Source of the DNA: UBA6220 sp041650375
GTDB taxonomy: Bacteria > Patescibacteriota > Minisyncoccia > Minisyncoccales > Minisyncoccaceae
Assembly: GCA_041650375.1 (NCBI GenBank)
Contig: JBAZLH010000006.1
Location: 1-31,735 of the forward strand
Direction of reading: 5' to 3'
DNA: 31,735 bases
Below the pieces are notes generated by a model that was not told the DNA's origin, searched no databases, and was given only the letters and a program-made list of their open reading frames with translations. The position numbers and the translations under genes are program-made. Each line of letters opens with the position of its first letter. Position 1 is the stretch's first letter. Below, piece by piece: positions 1 through 8,696 of the stretch.

Positions 1-2407
1 AATCAAGATTGTATTCAATCACCAAAACCGTATTGCCGTGCGAAACCAATTCTTGCAAAAGATTAATTAATTTTTTGATATCGTCGTAATGCAAGCCCGT
101 AGTCGGCTCATCCAAAAGATAAAGCGTGCGGGTTGTGCCCCGTTTTGACAGTTCGCGGCTAAGCTTAACTCTTTGCGATTCACCGCCGCTCAAAGTTGTC
201 GCCGGCTGGCCCAAAGTTAAATAACCCAAGCCCACTTCGTTTAAAACTTTCAGTTTGTCGTGGATATTGGGAATATCCCGAAAAAATATCGCGCCTTCTT
301 CTATCGTCATATTCAAAACATCGGAGATATTTTTGCCTTTATAATTTATAAACAAAGTTTCTTTGTTAAACCGCTTGCCCTTGCAAACATCGCAGGCGAT
401 TTCCACGTTGGGCAAAAAATGCATTTCTATTTCCAGCGTTCCTTTCCCCTCGCAATGCTCGCAACGACCGCCCGGCTTGTTAAAACTGAACCGGCCAGCC
501 TTATATCCGCGCAACTTGGCTTCCGGAGTCATGGCAAAAATTTCCCTAATTTCGTCAAAGATTTTCGTGTAAGTGGCGGGATTGGAACGCGGGGTGCGGC
601 CTATGGGCGACTGGTCTATCCGAATCACCTTATCCAAGTATTCCACGTTCTTGATTTCTTCAACTTTCACGCTTCGCTTTACATGATTAATCTTGCCGGT
701 AACATAACGGTAAATTATGTCATTCATTAAAGTGGACTTGCCCGAACCGGACACTCCGGTCAAGCAAACCAACCGGCCCAAAGGAACTTCCACGTTAAGA
801 TTTTTCAAATTATGTTCATGGGCTTTTTTTATTTTCAGCTTCAAAGTTGTGTCTTGAATGCCCCGCCTGGTTTTAGGCAACTCAATTTTTTCTTCATTGC
901 GCAAATATTTGCCGGTTAAAGATTTTTTGGCATTGCCGATTATTTTGCAATCAATTTCGCTTTTTTTCTTTTCATTTAAAAGCATGGCGTCCAAGGGCCC
1001 GGAAAAAACCACTTCTCCTCCGTGGATTCCGGCTTTGGGCCCGAAATCAACAATCCAATCCGATTCTAAAATCGTGTCTTCGTCGTGTTCTACCACGATA
1101 ATGGAATTACCCGCGTCGCCAAGATTACGCAAAGTTTTCACCAGCATTTCATTGTCTTTTTGGTGCAAGCCGATAGTGGGCTCGTCCAAAACATATAAGG
1201 CCCCGACCAATTTCGTCCCAACCTGGGAAGCCAAACGGATTCGCTGGGATTCTCCGCCCGAAAGCGAACCCGCCATACGATTCAAATTAATGTAATGCAA
1301 TCCCACGTCCAGCATAAATTGCAAGCGGTTTTTTATTTCATTTAAAATCACTTCCGCGATTTCTTTATCTTTCGCGCTCATTCCTTTTTCGGTTTCCTTG
1401 AAAAACTCGGCAGCTTTTTCAATCGTGGAATTTGTGGTTTCCCAAATATTTTTGTTATTTATTTTTACGCTTAACGCGTTGGGATTCAAACGCTTACCCT
1501 GGCAAACCGGGCAAGGCGCAGTGGAGAAAATATTTTCTGTGCCCAAGCCGTGGCATTCTTCGCAATACCCATACGGGCTGTTAAAACTGAATAACCTGGG
1601 CTCTATTTCCGGGAAACTGAATCCGCATTTGGGACAAGAATATTCCGTGCTGAAAATTTGCTCTTTTTTGTCCGGAAAAACCACGGAACACAAACCATTG
1701 GACATGTCCACGGCTGTTTCTATGGCCTCATTCAAACGGAACTGGAAATCATCATCATTATGAGTAAAAAATATTTTATCAATCACGATTTCAATCGTAT
1801 GGACCAAAGTTTTTTCCAAATTTATTTTTTGGCGCAAACTTTTTATTTTGCCGTCTATCCTCACTTCCGAATAACCGGATTCATAAATATCCTGAAGCAT
1901 CTGGAAATACTCGCCTTTCCTGCCCCGAACCACGGGCGATAAAATATATAACTCGCCGGTTTGGTTTTTTTCTTTTAAAACGTTTTCAATATTTTTGAAT
2001 ATTTCATCCGTGGTTAATTTGTTTATAGCCGAACCACAATCCGGGCAATACGGATGCCCCACCCGGGCAAATAAAACCCTTAAATAATCATATATTTCCG
2101 TAATAGTCGCGACTGTTGACCTGGGATTGGCGCTGTGCGCCTTTTGGTTGATGGCAATAGCCGGAGACAAGCCTTCAATTTCATCCACGTCCGGCTTTTG
2201 CATTCCGCCCAAAAACTGCCGGGCGTAAGACGACAGGGATTCTATATACCTGCGCTGGCCCTCGGCAAAGATGGTGTCAAAAGCCAAACTGGACTTTCCC
2301 GAGCCGGATACTCCGGTAAACACCACCATTTTATTACGGGGCAGCTCCAAAGAGATATTTTTGAGGTTATGCTCTTTCGCCCCTTTGATAATAATTTTAT
2401 TTTGCAT
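1..2407 (-). CDS. uvrA: UvrA, excinuclease ABC subunit A (3' end off-window)
   Basis: UvrA is the DNA-damage sensor of nucleotide excision repair; it dimerises and loads UvrB. The translation shows a first Walker A (GVSGSGKS, residues 32-39), a UvrB-binding region (about 125-235), a zinc-finger pair (CPKC then CEEC), a signature LSGGESQR, and LDEPTIGLH with EHD. The second ATPase half has its own GVSGSGKS (about 550), a CEHC...CDVC zinc module, LSGGESQR and LDEPTTGLH. The start is the ATG at 2405-2407, which overlaps the last 11 bases of uvrB and suggests translational coupling. Two oddities stand out. The insertion domain normally found between GLG (287-289) and CPVC (from 299) is missing, leaving 9 residues. 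The last readable motif is IEYNLD where IEHNLD is usual. About 50 C-terminal residues lie outside the window. Identity is certain. Confidence 0.97.
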   Translation of the reverse strand, partial: MQNKIIIKGAKEHNLKNISLELPRNKMVVFTGVSGSGKSSLAFDTIFAEGQRRYIESLSSYARQFLGGMQKPDVDEIEGLSPAIAINQKAHSANPRSTVATITEIYDYLRVLFARVGHPYCPDCGSAINKLTTDEIFKNIENVLKEKNQTGELYILSPVVRGRKGEYFQMLQDIYESGYSEVRIDGKIKSLRQKINLEKTLVHTIEIVIDKIFFTHNDDDFQFRLNEAIETAVDMSNGLCSVVFPDKKEQIFSTEYSCPKCGFSFPEIEPRLFSFNSPYGYCEECHGLGTENIFSTAPCPVCQGKRLNPNALSVKINNKNIWETTNSTIEKAAEFFKETEKGMSAKDKEIAEVILNEIKNRLQFMLDVGLHYINLNRMAGSLSGGESQRIRLASQVGTKLVGALYVLDEPTIGLHQKDNEMLVKTLRNLGDAGNSIIVVEHDEDTILESDWIVDFGPKAGIHGGEVVFSGPLDAMLLNEKKKSEIDCKIIGNAKKSLTGKYLRNEEKIELPKTRRGIQDTTLKLKIKKAHEHNLKNLNVEVPLGRLVCLTGVSGSGKSTLMNDIIYRYVTGKINHVKRSVKVEEIKNVEYLDKVIRIDQSPIGRTPRSNPATYTKIFDEIREIFAMTPEAKLRGYKAGRFSFNKPGGRCEHCEGKGTLEIEMHFLPNVEIACDVCKGKRFNKETLFINYKGKNISDVLNMTIEEGAIFFRDIPNIHDKLKVLNEVGLGYLTLGQPATTLSGGESQRVKLSRELSKRGTTRTLYLLDEPTTGLHYDDIKKLINLLQELVSHGNTVLVIEYNLD

Positions 2408-4424
2408 TTATTTTCTTGTTTTCCTTTTCTAATTCATTAATTTCATCCCTTAATATGGCGGCCAGTTCAAATTCCAGCGACTCGGCCGCTTCTTTCATTT
2501 TCAATTTTTTGTCTTTGATTATTTCTTTCAACGGCCGGGCGTCTCCCGCCAAGTCCATTTCTAAAATTTGCTTATTCCTTTTCTTGGAATTATCTTTTTT
2601 GTTTTCCAGCCCGAATTGCTCCAAAATATTTTTGATTTCTTTTTCAATCGTTTTTGGGGTAATATTGTGTTCTTTATTATATTCCAATTGGATCGTTCTT
2701 CTCCTGTCTGTTTCTTTTATCGCTTTTTCAATTGAACCGGTCATATGGTCTGCGTAAAGCACCACCTGTCCATTGATGTTTCTGGCCGCGCGGCCGATTG
2801 TTTGGACCAAGCTGGTTTCGTTCCTTAAAAACCCTTCTTTGTCCGCGTCCAAAACCGCCACCAATGAAACCTCGGGCATATCCAACCCCTCCCTCAATAA
2901 ATTAACTCCCACGATTACGTCTATAACTCCTTTCCTCAAATCAGTGATTATTTCCACCCTGTCCAAAGTTTTCACATCGCTGTGCATATACTTAACTTTG
3001 ATTTTTTCTTTTTCCAAATAATCGGTTAAATCTTCGGCCATGCGCTTAGTCAAAGTAGTCACCAAAGTCCTTTCTTTTTTCGCTGTCCTTTCTTTAATCC
3101 TAACTATCAAGTCCTCTATTTGCGAAAGATTGCCCGTGGAAGCGGTAATCGGCCGGATAATCACCTCCGGGTCAACCAAGCCGGTCGGGCGGACAATCTG
3201 CTCAACCACTTGCTCGCTGATGCTTAATTCTTCTTGCCTGGGCGTAGCGGAAACATACATCACTTGCTTAACCCGCTCGTTGAATTCTTCGTATTTCAGG
3301 GGCCGGTTATCATAAGCCGAAGGCAAACGAAAACCGTTTTCAATCAAAGACCGCTTGCGGCTGTAATCGCCGAAATACATTCCGCCGATTTGGGGAATTG
3401 CCACGTGCGACTCATCCACCACTGTCAAAAAATCTTTAGCCGATTCCTTGAAATAATCCAACAGAGTGTAAGGCGGTTCGCCGGCGGCTCGGCCGTCAAA
3501 ATGGCGCGAATAATTTTCAATGCCCGAACAATAACCGATATTTTCTATCATTTCCAAGTCGTAATTCACCCTCCGTTTCAAACGTTCGTATTCCAGTAAT
3601 TTATTTTCTTGCTTAAAAACCGCCAATTGTTCTTCCAGTTCTTTGCGGATTGATTTAATGGCCGTGTTTTTTATATTTTCGTTTACGATATAGTGCTTGG
3701 CAGGAAACAAAAACACTTCGGCCACCGTCCCCAAAACTTTTCGGCTTATCGGGTCGATTTTTTCAATCAAATCTATTTTTTCCGAAATGGAAAAACGGTA
3801 AATCACTTTTTCATTCACGGGCATTAATTCCAAAACTTGCCCGTGTAAACGGAACAAACCCAAAAACAAGTCCGTGTTAGTTCTTTCGAATTGCATATCC
3901 ACCAATTTTCTCGCCAAAGCGGTTCGGCTGATTTTTTGGCCTTGCGCCAAATGATAAACCGTTTCTTTGTATTCCGCCGGAGAGCCCAACCCGTAAATGC
4001 AAGAAACCGACGCCACAATAATCACGTCTTTCCTCGTTAACAGCGCCTGGGTGCAAGCGTGGCGCAACCGATCAATCTCTTCGTTTATCTGCGCTTCTTT
4101 TTCAATATAAGTGTCCGTGGCCGCCATATAAGTTTCCGGCTGGTAATAATCGTAATAACTCACGAAATATTCCACCGCGTTATCCGGGAAAAATTCCCTG
4201 AACTCGTTGCACAATTGGGCCGCCAAGGTCTTGTTATGCGAAATCACCAGACATGGCTTCTGGATACGTTCTATCGCGTTGGCAATGGTAAAGGTTTTAC
4301 CCGACCCGGTCACTCCCAATAATGTTTGCTTTTTCAAACCCTTTTGCCAACCATCAACCAATTGCTCGATGGCCTTCGGTTGGTCGCCCGCCGGCTTCAT
4401 ATTTGCCTTGAGCTTAAACTGCAT
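2397..4424 (-). CDS. uvrB: UvrB, excinuclease ABC subunit B
   Basis: UvrB is the helicase-like damage-verification subunit of nucleotide excision repair that receives DNA from UvrA and recruits UvrC. The 675-aa length is normal. Walker A is GVTGSGKT (37-44). The beta-hairpin region follows with YYDYYQPETY (91-100). The DEAD-like box is DESHV, and helicase motifs YVSATP, GVNLLREGLD and QTIGRAARN are present. The C-terminal UVR coiled coil that binds UvrC is at about 634-669. The ATG at 4424 is the only sensible start. A TTGCAA-N16-TAAGAT promoter ends 7 nt before it, so the message is probably leaderless. It is the first gene of a uvrB-uvrA operon. Confidence 0.98.
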   Translation of the reverse strand: MQFKLKANMKPAGDQPKAIEQLVDGWQKGLKKQTLLGVTGSGKTFTIANAIERIQKPCLVISHNKTLAAQLCNEFREFFPDNAVEYFVSYYDYYQPETYMAATDTYIEKEAQINEEIDRLRHACTQALLTRKDVIIVASVSCIYGLGSPAEYKETVYHLAQGQKISRTALARKLVDMQFERTNTDLFLGLFRLHGQVLELMPVNEKVIYRFSISEKIDLIEKIDPISRKVLGTVAEVFLFPAKHYIVNENIKNTAIKSIRKELEEQLAVFKQENKLLEYERLKRRVNYDLEMIENIGYCSGIENYSRHFDGRAAGEPPYTLLDYFKESAKDFLTVVDESHVAIPQIGGMYFGDYSRKRSLIENGFRLPSAYDNRPLKYEEFNERVKQVMYVSATPRQEELSISEQVVEQIVRPTGLVDPEVIIRPITASTGNLSQIEDLIVRIKERTAKKERTLVTTLTKRMAEDLTDYLEKEKIKVKYMHSDVKTLDRVEIITDLRKGVIDVIVGVNLLREGLDMPEVSLVAVLDADKEGFLRNETSLVQTIGRAARNINGQVVLYADHMTGSIEKAIKETDRRRTIQLEYNKEHNITPKTIEKEIKNILEQFGLENKKDNSKKRNKQILEMDLAGDARPLKEIIKDKKLKMKEAAESLEFELAAILRDEINELEKENKKINAK

Positions 4425-4431
4425 AGGACTT

Positions 4432-4459
4432 ATCTTACCATGTTAAAAATATTTTGCAA
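4432..4459 (-). promoter_or_regulatory. Predicted promoter of uvrB-uvrA (leaderless)
   Basis: On the minus strand TTGCAA (4454-4459) is followed after 16 nt by TAAGAT (4432-4437). Only 7 nt separate the -10 hexamer from the uvrB ATG at 4424, so transcription should start at or next to the A of the ATG. No LexA-like operator was recognised here. Confidence 0.55.
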
Positions 4460-4482
4460 TAGCGCTTGAACGAGCCGACTGC

Positions 4483-4511
4483 TAAAACCAAAAACGCCCA
4501 ACGGCGTTCTT
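4483..4511 (-). terminator. Intrinsic terminator of the 928-aa surface-protein gene
   Basis: Arms 4490-4498 and 4503-4511 pair over 9 bp (core AACGCC/GGCGTT) around a 4-nt loop. On the minus strand a T-rich tail (TTTTTGGTTTT) follows. It lies 44 nt beyond the stop of the 928-aa gene and before the uvrB promoter. Confidence 0.75.
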
Positions 4512-4554
4512 AGTTTGCTTTTTATATTTTAGCAACACTCCCGTAAATCCATAA

Positions 4555-7341
4555 CTATTGTTGAAGATACCTCGAACACACACCCTCTTTGCAACCCCAA
4601 GGACAGACCAGCTCTCTTGTTTGAGGGCCAGTTGTTGAACAATAATATTTTATAACATTTTTACCCGAACAATAATCTGACATAAGAGTTCCATTATAAT
4701 TTACCAGGCCTTTTGTGTAATAACCATCCGACTTGTCGGATTCAATGCAGTAGGTTTTTTTAGCTGAGCAAGAAGCTGTTGATCCGCCGTTTTGCCCATC
4801 GCAAGTCCAAGTCCATGGGCCGGTTCCACCAACAACAGATTTAATCCCCGACACACAAAGATTTACGGATGGCTTCGCAGAAACAAAAGTATTATTAGCC
4901 GCGCCGCAAACTCCATTTACCAATCCAATTGGCGGATCTGATACCGGCGGCGTTATCTGAGATGGGTCGTCGTTGGAATTTTTAGTTGAACAAGCCACGG
5001 GAGTTTCGCCGATTTTTTTATTGTCGCAAGTCCAAGTCCATGGGCCGGTTCCGTTCACGCTTGATGGCACCCCAACAGAACATAGATTTTCAGTTGGAGC
5101 AGACGTAAACACTTTCCCGTTAGCTGAACCGCAGACCCCATTATCTTTTTCAGCCGCTGGAGCGGTAACGGGAGCAAGGCAAGAATTCTGTCCAAGCGAA
5201 CCAGAACAAGACCAAAACCAATTATCACCTGATAATCTCGGCGTAGTGGATCTGGCATCTTTAGCGCAAATTGTATTACTGGACGGTTGTGTGGCTGTCG
5301 GAACATTCAAAGCCGGACCGCAAGCGCAAGTATTTAGGCCGGATTTACCAGGAGCGGCGCAACAAGAGGCGCTCTTGCCACCATTTGTTCCAGAGCACGT
5401 CCATGTCCAACTTCCATACCGATTACCACCCAAATAAGCAGGATAAGCAAGCATTGGCTGCGTAACCGCCGAAGGAGTGCCGAGAGAACAAAGCGTGGTA
5501 GTTGGCGCGGTTTCAAATGTTTTCTGATTAGCAGTTCCACAAACGCCATCCGTAGCATCACTAAGTTTTAATTTTAATAACGCAAGCAAAACCTGTATCA
5601 ATTCTTCTTTGGTCATTTCGTTCAACGGCTTATCCAAAACCAATGAACCAATTTTTAAATTATTATCCTCATCCGAATCCGCATTGATTTTAATCTCAGA
5701 CTTTGCCGTAGTGGCATAACATTGGGTAATTGTTCCTCCCGTGCCATCGGAACAATTCCAAGAAAAAGCATTGCTGATTGTGCCGCTGCGGCCCAGGTCA
5801 ATTGTGCTGCTGTATTTTTTTGCAATCGGCACGCCAACCTTACATAATCCATTTTCCGGCAAAACAGAAACAACTTGGCCGGACACGGAACCGCAAGCCG
5901 TCGCAGATTCGCAAGAACTATCGCCGCACTTCCATGTAAAGTACAAACCCCCGCTTTTCCAAGCCACGTCATTCAATGTCGGCGACACGCCAGGAACACA
6001 CAAAGACGAAGAGCTGGCTCCAAGCTGAAAACTCGCGAGAATAGATTGGTGAGCTCGACCGCAATTACTTGGTTTAACTACCGGCGGAGTGTCGCCCGAA
6101 TCCGAATCGTTTGATGTGCCTTTCGCAGCGGAACAATTCAGCCATTTCATAAACACATCTGTTCCTTGTTGGCACGCCCAATTGAATTTATTGGTCTTGG
6201 AATCATAGAAAGCGCCACTCTTAGAAGTTCCATTAACACACAAATCGGTTGTTGGAGCGGTTGCAAAAGATTTCTTGCTGGCCGCGCCGCATTGTAAAAC
6301 ATTGCCAGGAGAAGAGCACGTTATTGCTTTTTTATCATTACCAGTGCATTTCCAAGAAAACGGACCATAACCTGAACCGGTTAAGTCCGACCTCGTCCCG
6401 TAATAACACGCGTAAAAATCCAGGTTATAAGTTGTATCTTTTGTTGATGGTCCGCAGACAGCAGTATCCCGTTGAACTCCTTCATTGGAGCAATATTTCG
6501 CGAATCCATCACTCCCTGTGCAAAACCAATCATAGTATTCGTTGCCGCCGTGAGGATTCACTTGGGAAGCCTCTCCGGCATTACATAAATACGAAGTGGG
6601 CTCGGAATAAGGGTTTGTTTTGGTTGCTGGACCGCAAGAGGCCGGAACATAAGCTTGATTAACAATAATATAAACATAACCGCTGGCTCCCGCACCACCC
6701 GCACCAGCGTTCAAATTGCCATCACAATTTACTGTAGTTCCGCCACCACCGCCACCGCCCGCACCATAACCAGACCCACCCGCTCCACCAGCTCCGACAG
6801 CCGCAAAAGAACATGCTCGCGCGGCCGCGCCGGCTGAAGCACTTATCCCCGAAATAGAACCATCAAATCCTTTGCCTCCATTTCGTTGGTCGCTAGTAAA
6901 AGCGGTTACGCTCCCACGGGAATTCCCCAATCCCCCGGCAGAAATTATGGAACCGAAAGACGAGGAACCGCCATTGCTTCCATCTGCTGCCGGAGCGCCA
7001 CCGGCACCACCTCTTCCAACCGTAATTTCATATTGTTCGCCCGGCTTAACAAGTTTTGTGGATTTGACGCATTGGCTGGCAAGCCCCCCATGACCGCCTT
7101 CACCAAAACAGCACTTGTCTGTTGTGCTCATGGCTTCGCCGCCACCACCACCGCCGCCACCACCACCGCAAACTTCAACGTCAACCGAAGCCACGCCGGC
7201 CGGAACCGTCCATGTGCAAGTACCCGGAGTTGTATATAAATTGCCGGTACCGCAAGCCGCGGCTAAAACATTCTGATTTGCGAAAAAAAGAAATCCAAAA
7301 CAGCAACTCAAACAAAATATTTTTATAAATTTTGAATTCAT
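4555..7341 (-). CDS. Secreted glycine-rich, Cys-module repeat protein (928 aa)
   Basis: Function is not recognised. A signal peptide (1-28, ending near VLAAA) predicts export. Residues about 40-228 form a glycine-rich domain of the type that starts TWTVPAGV...VDVEVCGGGGG, seen in phage-tail and surface proteins. Nine copies of a four-cysteine module follow (starting near 236, 296, 351, 427, 483, 601, 674, 737 and 812). Each reads roughly CG, then P-T, then LC-x2-G, then W-x-W-x-C, then a final C. A DEDNN acidic patch and a short helical segment (about 550-597) separate modules 5 and 6. The C-terminus (864-922) holds a different Cys motif ending CPWGC-x4-C. There is no C-terminal membrane anchor or LPxTG, so the protein is secreted or held non-covalently. 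The same module occurs in the 1047-aa protein at 25287-28430. The start has no Shine-Dalgarno site. Confidence 0.85.
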   Translation of the reverse strand: MNSKFIKIFCLSCCFGFLFFANQNVLAAACGTGNLYTTPGTCTWTVPAGVASVDVEVCGGGGGGGGGGEAMSTTDKCCFGEGGHGGLASQCVKSTKLVKPGEQYEITVGRGGAGGAPAADGSNGGSSSFGSIISAGGLGNSRGSVTAFTSDQRNGGKGFDGSISGISASAGAAARACSFAAVGAGGAGGSGYGAGGGGGGGTTVNCDGNLNAGAGGAGASGYVYIIVNQAYVPASCGPATKTNPYSEPTSYLCNAGEASQVNPHGGNEYYDWFCTGSDGFAKYCSNEGVQRDTAVCGPSTKDTTYNLDFYACYYGTRSDLTGSGYGPFSWKCTGNDKKAITCSSPGNVLQCGAASKKSFATAPTTDLCVNGTSKSGAFYDSKTNKFNWACQQGTDVFMKWLNCSAAKGTSNDSDSGDTPPVVKPSNCGRAHQSILASFQLGASSSSLCVPGVSPTLNDVAWKSGGLYFTWKCGDSSCESATACGSVSGQVVSVLPENGLCKVGVPIAKKYSSTIDLGRSGTISNAFSWNCSDGTGGTITQCYATTAKSEIKINADSDEDNNLKIGSLVLDKPLNEMTKEELIQVLLALLKLKLSDATDGVCGTANQKTFETAPTTTLCSLGTPSAVTQPMLAYPAYLGGNRYGSWTWTCSGTNGGKSASCCAAPGKSGLNTCACGPALNVPTATQPSSNTICAKDARSTTPRLSGDNWFWSCSGSLGQNSCLAPVTAPAAEKDNGVCGSANGKVFTSAPTENLCSVGVPSSVNGTGPWTWTCDNKKIGETPVACSTKNSNDDPSQITPPVSDPPIGLVNGVCGAANNTFVSAKPSVNLCVSGIKSVVGGTGPWTWTCDGQNGGSTASCSAKKTYCIESDKSDGYYTKGLVNYNGTLMSDYCSGKNVIKYYCSTTGPQTRELVCPWGCKEGVCSRYLQQ
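4799..5052 (-). repeat. Exact 29-bp duplication between Cys modules 8 and 9
   Basis: Bases 4799-4827 and 5024-5052 are identical over 29 bp and encode the same GTGPWTWTCD stretch of two neighbouring modules. Identity at synonymous positions points to recent duplication or gene conversion. A diverged relative lies near 27165-27190 in the 1047-aa protein gene. Confidence 0.9.
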
Positions 7342-7375
7342 ATTTTTTTATTTATTGTTTATTGATATTACGCTA

Positions 7376-7404
7376 ATAATACCACAAAAATAAAAATTAT
7401 TAAA
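7376..7404 (-). promoter_or_regulatory. Possible promoter of the 928-aa protein gene
   Basis: TTTAAT (7399-7404), 17 nt, then TATTAT (7376-7381) on the minus strand would give a leader of about 28 nt before the ATG at 7341. The -35 match is poor and overlaps the T-tract of the upstream terminator, so this is tentative. Confidence 0.3.
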
Positions 7405-7434
7405 AACAAAAACACTCTCCTTTTTAAGAGAGTG
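7391..7434 (-). terminator. Intrinsic terminator of the first MacAB-like operon
   Basis: Inverted arms CACTCTC (7413-7419) and GAGAGTG (7428-7434) surround an 8-nt loop and are followed on the minus strand by TTTTTGTTTTT. It lies 17 nt past the last permease stop codon and cleanly ends the four-gene operon. Confidence 0.88.
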
Positions 7435-7451
7435 CCCGAAAATATTTAAAA

Positions 7452-8696
7452 TTAGTCCCTTTTTAAGGCCGTAATCGGGTCCAATTCCGCGGCTTTGCGC
7501 GCCGGAAAAACCCCAAACCCCAAACCGAGCACGGAAGAAAACGCCAAAGATAAAACAATGGAAGAAAGAGAAACAGAAAACGTCCACGCCAAGCCGAAAG
7601 ACACGGCCACGTAATAGATCAAGAAAGCAATCAGCGAACCGACTAAAATTCCGAAAACTCCTCCGATAAAAGTGAGAATTACGGACTCGGATAAAAATTG
7701 CAACAAAATGTCTTGCCTTTTCGCACCCACGGCTCGCCTCAAACCGATTTCAAAAGTCCTCTCAATTACGGAAACATACATAATATTGGTAATGCCCACT
7801 CCGCCCACGATTAAAGAAATAAAAGTCAGGGCGACCAATAATAAAGTTATGCCGTTTAAAATAGTATTAATCATATCCCGGGCTTCCGCCATTGTGGTGA
7901 TTTGGAAATCATCTTTATCCGGGTCAGTGATATTATGCCTCTCTTCCATTAAATATTGCATATCGGCTTTGGTGTCATTGATTTTATTCGGGTCAATAAC
8001 TTCCACCAACGCGCCCATTACGTAATCCGTGCCCAATATTTTCTTTTGCATTGTTTCCGCCGGAATATAAGAAATGGAATCCATGTCCATAAATCCCCCG
8101 CCACCCTGGCTTTTTAAAACTCCCACAACTCGGAATGGTATTCCTTTAACGTAAACGTTTTGCCCCACGGCCTCTTGGTCACCGAAAAGATTTTCTTTCA
8201 GCTTTGACCCCAAGACCACAACTTCCGCCAAGCCGTCTTCTTCGTCTCGGGTGTAAAATCTTCCGCTGGTCATATCCAATTTTTGCATATCCGCCGCTCC
8301 CGCGCCGTATCCGTAAATTATGACTGTTTGGTTAGCGTCTTTGTATTTAAAAACTTCCTGGCCGGTAACGAAAGCGAATAAAGATTTCACGTTTGGCAAT
8401 TTGGCAATCGCGTCCACGTCTTTATTTTTAAAAGTGGTGATATTGTTACCGGTCGCCATGGCGCTCGCGCTGCTAACACTGCCCTTGCCCGGAACCTTAA
8501 CTTCTATATCAATTGTGTTCGGGTTATAAATATCCAATTGTGACATCACTAATCCCTTCAACCCCTGGCCTGCGGCGAGCATTACTATCAATAAAGCGAT
8601 GCCGATACTTAAAGCGATAATAGTTAAAATCGTGCGCCCTTTTTGGTGCATTAAACTTTTCCACGCTGTTTCCAAATATGTTTTAATGTTATTCAT
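7452..8696 (-). CDS. ABC transporter permease, MacB/FtsX type (second of a pair)
   Basis: This 414-aa permease has the MacB layout: an N-terminal membrane helix (about 21-45, TILTIIALSIGIALLIV), a large extracytoplasmic MacB-PCD domain (about 50-275), then an FtsX core of three helices starting near 283. The hallmark ERTFEIGLRRAVGAKR is present, and the C-terminus PARKAAELDPITALK is typical. MacB-class transporters couple ATP hydrolysis to mechanical motion across the membrane rather than classic substrate passage. Its ATG overlaps the stop of the preceding permease by 8 nt (ATGAATAA), so the two are translationally coupled and may form a heterodimer. Substrate unknown. Confidence 0.92.
   Translation of the reverse strand: MNNIKTYLETAWKSLMHQKGRTILTIIALSIGIALLIVMLAAGQGLKGLVMSQLDIYNPNTIDIEVKVPGKGSVSSASAMATGNNITTFKNKDVDAIAKLPNVKSLFAFVTGQEVFKYKDANQTVIIYGYGAGAADMQKLDMTSGRFYTRDEEDGLAEVVVLGSKLKENLFGDQEAVGQNVYVKGIPFRVVGVLKSQGGGGFMDMDSISYIPAETMQKKILGTDYVMGALVEVIDPNKINDTKADMQYLMEERHNITDPDKDDFQITTMAEARDMINTILNGITLLLVALTFISLIVGGVGITNIMYVSVIERTFEIGLRRAVGAKRQDILLQFLSESVILTFIGGVFGILVGSLIAFLIYYVAVSFGLAWTFSVSLSSIVLSLAFSSVLGLGFGVFPARKAAELDPITALKRD

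Noticed and set aside
4799..7000. Regularly spaced repeats as a possible CRISPR array
   Set aside because: The repeats are in frame, encode Cys modules and vary in length; spacers are coding sequence.
4973..7328. Overlapping frames on both strands within the 928-aa gene
   Set aside because: Glycine- and Cys-rich repeats keep alternative frames open. None has a signal, motif or promoter, while the 928-aa frame has a signal peptide and nine modules.
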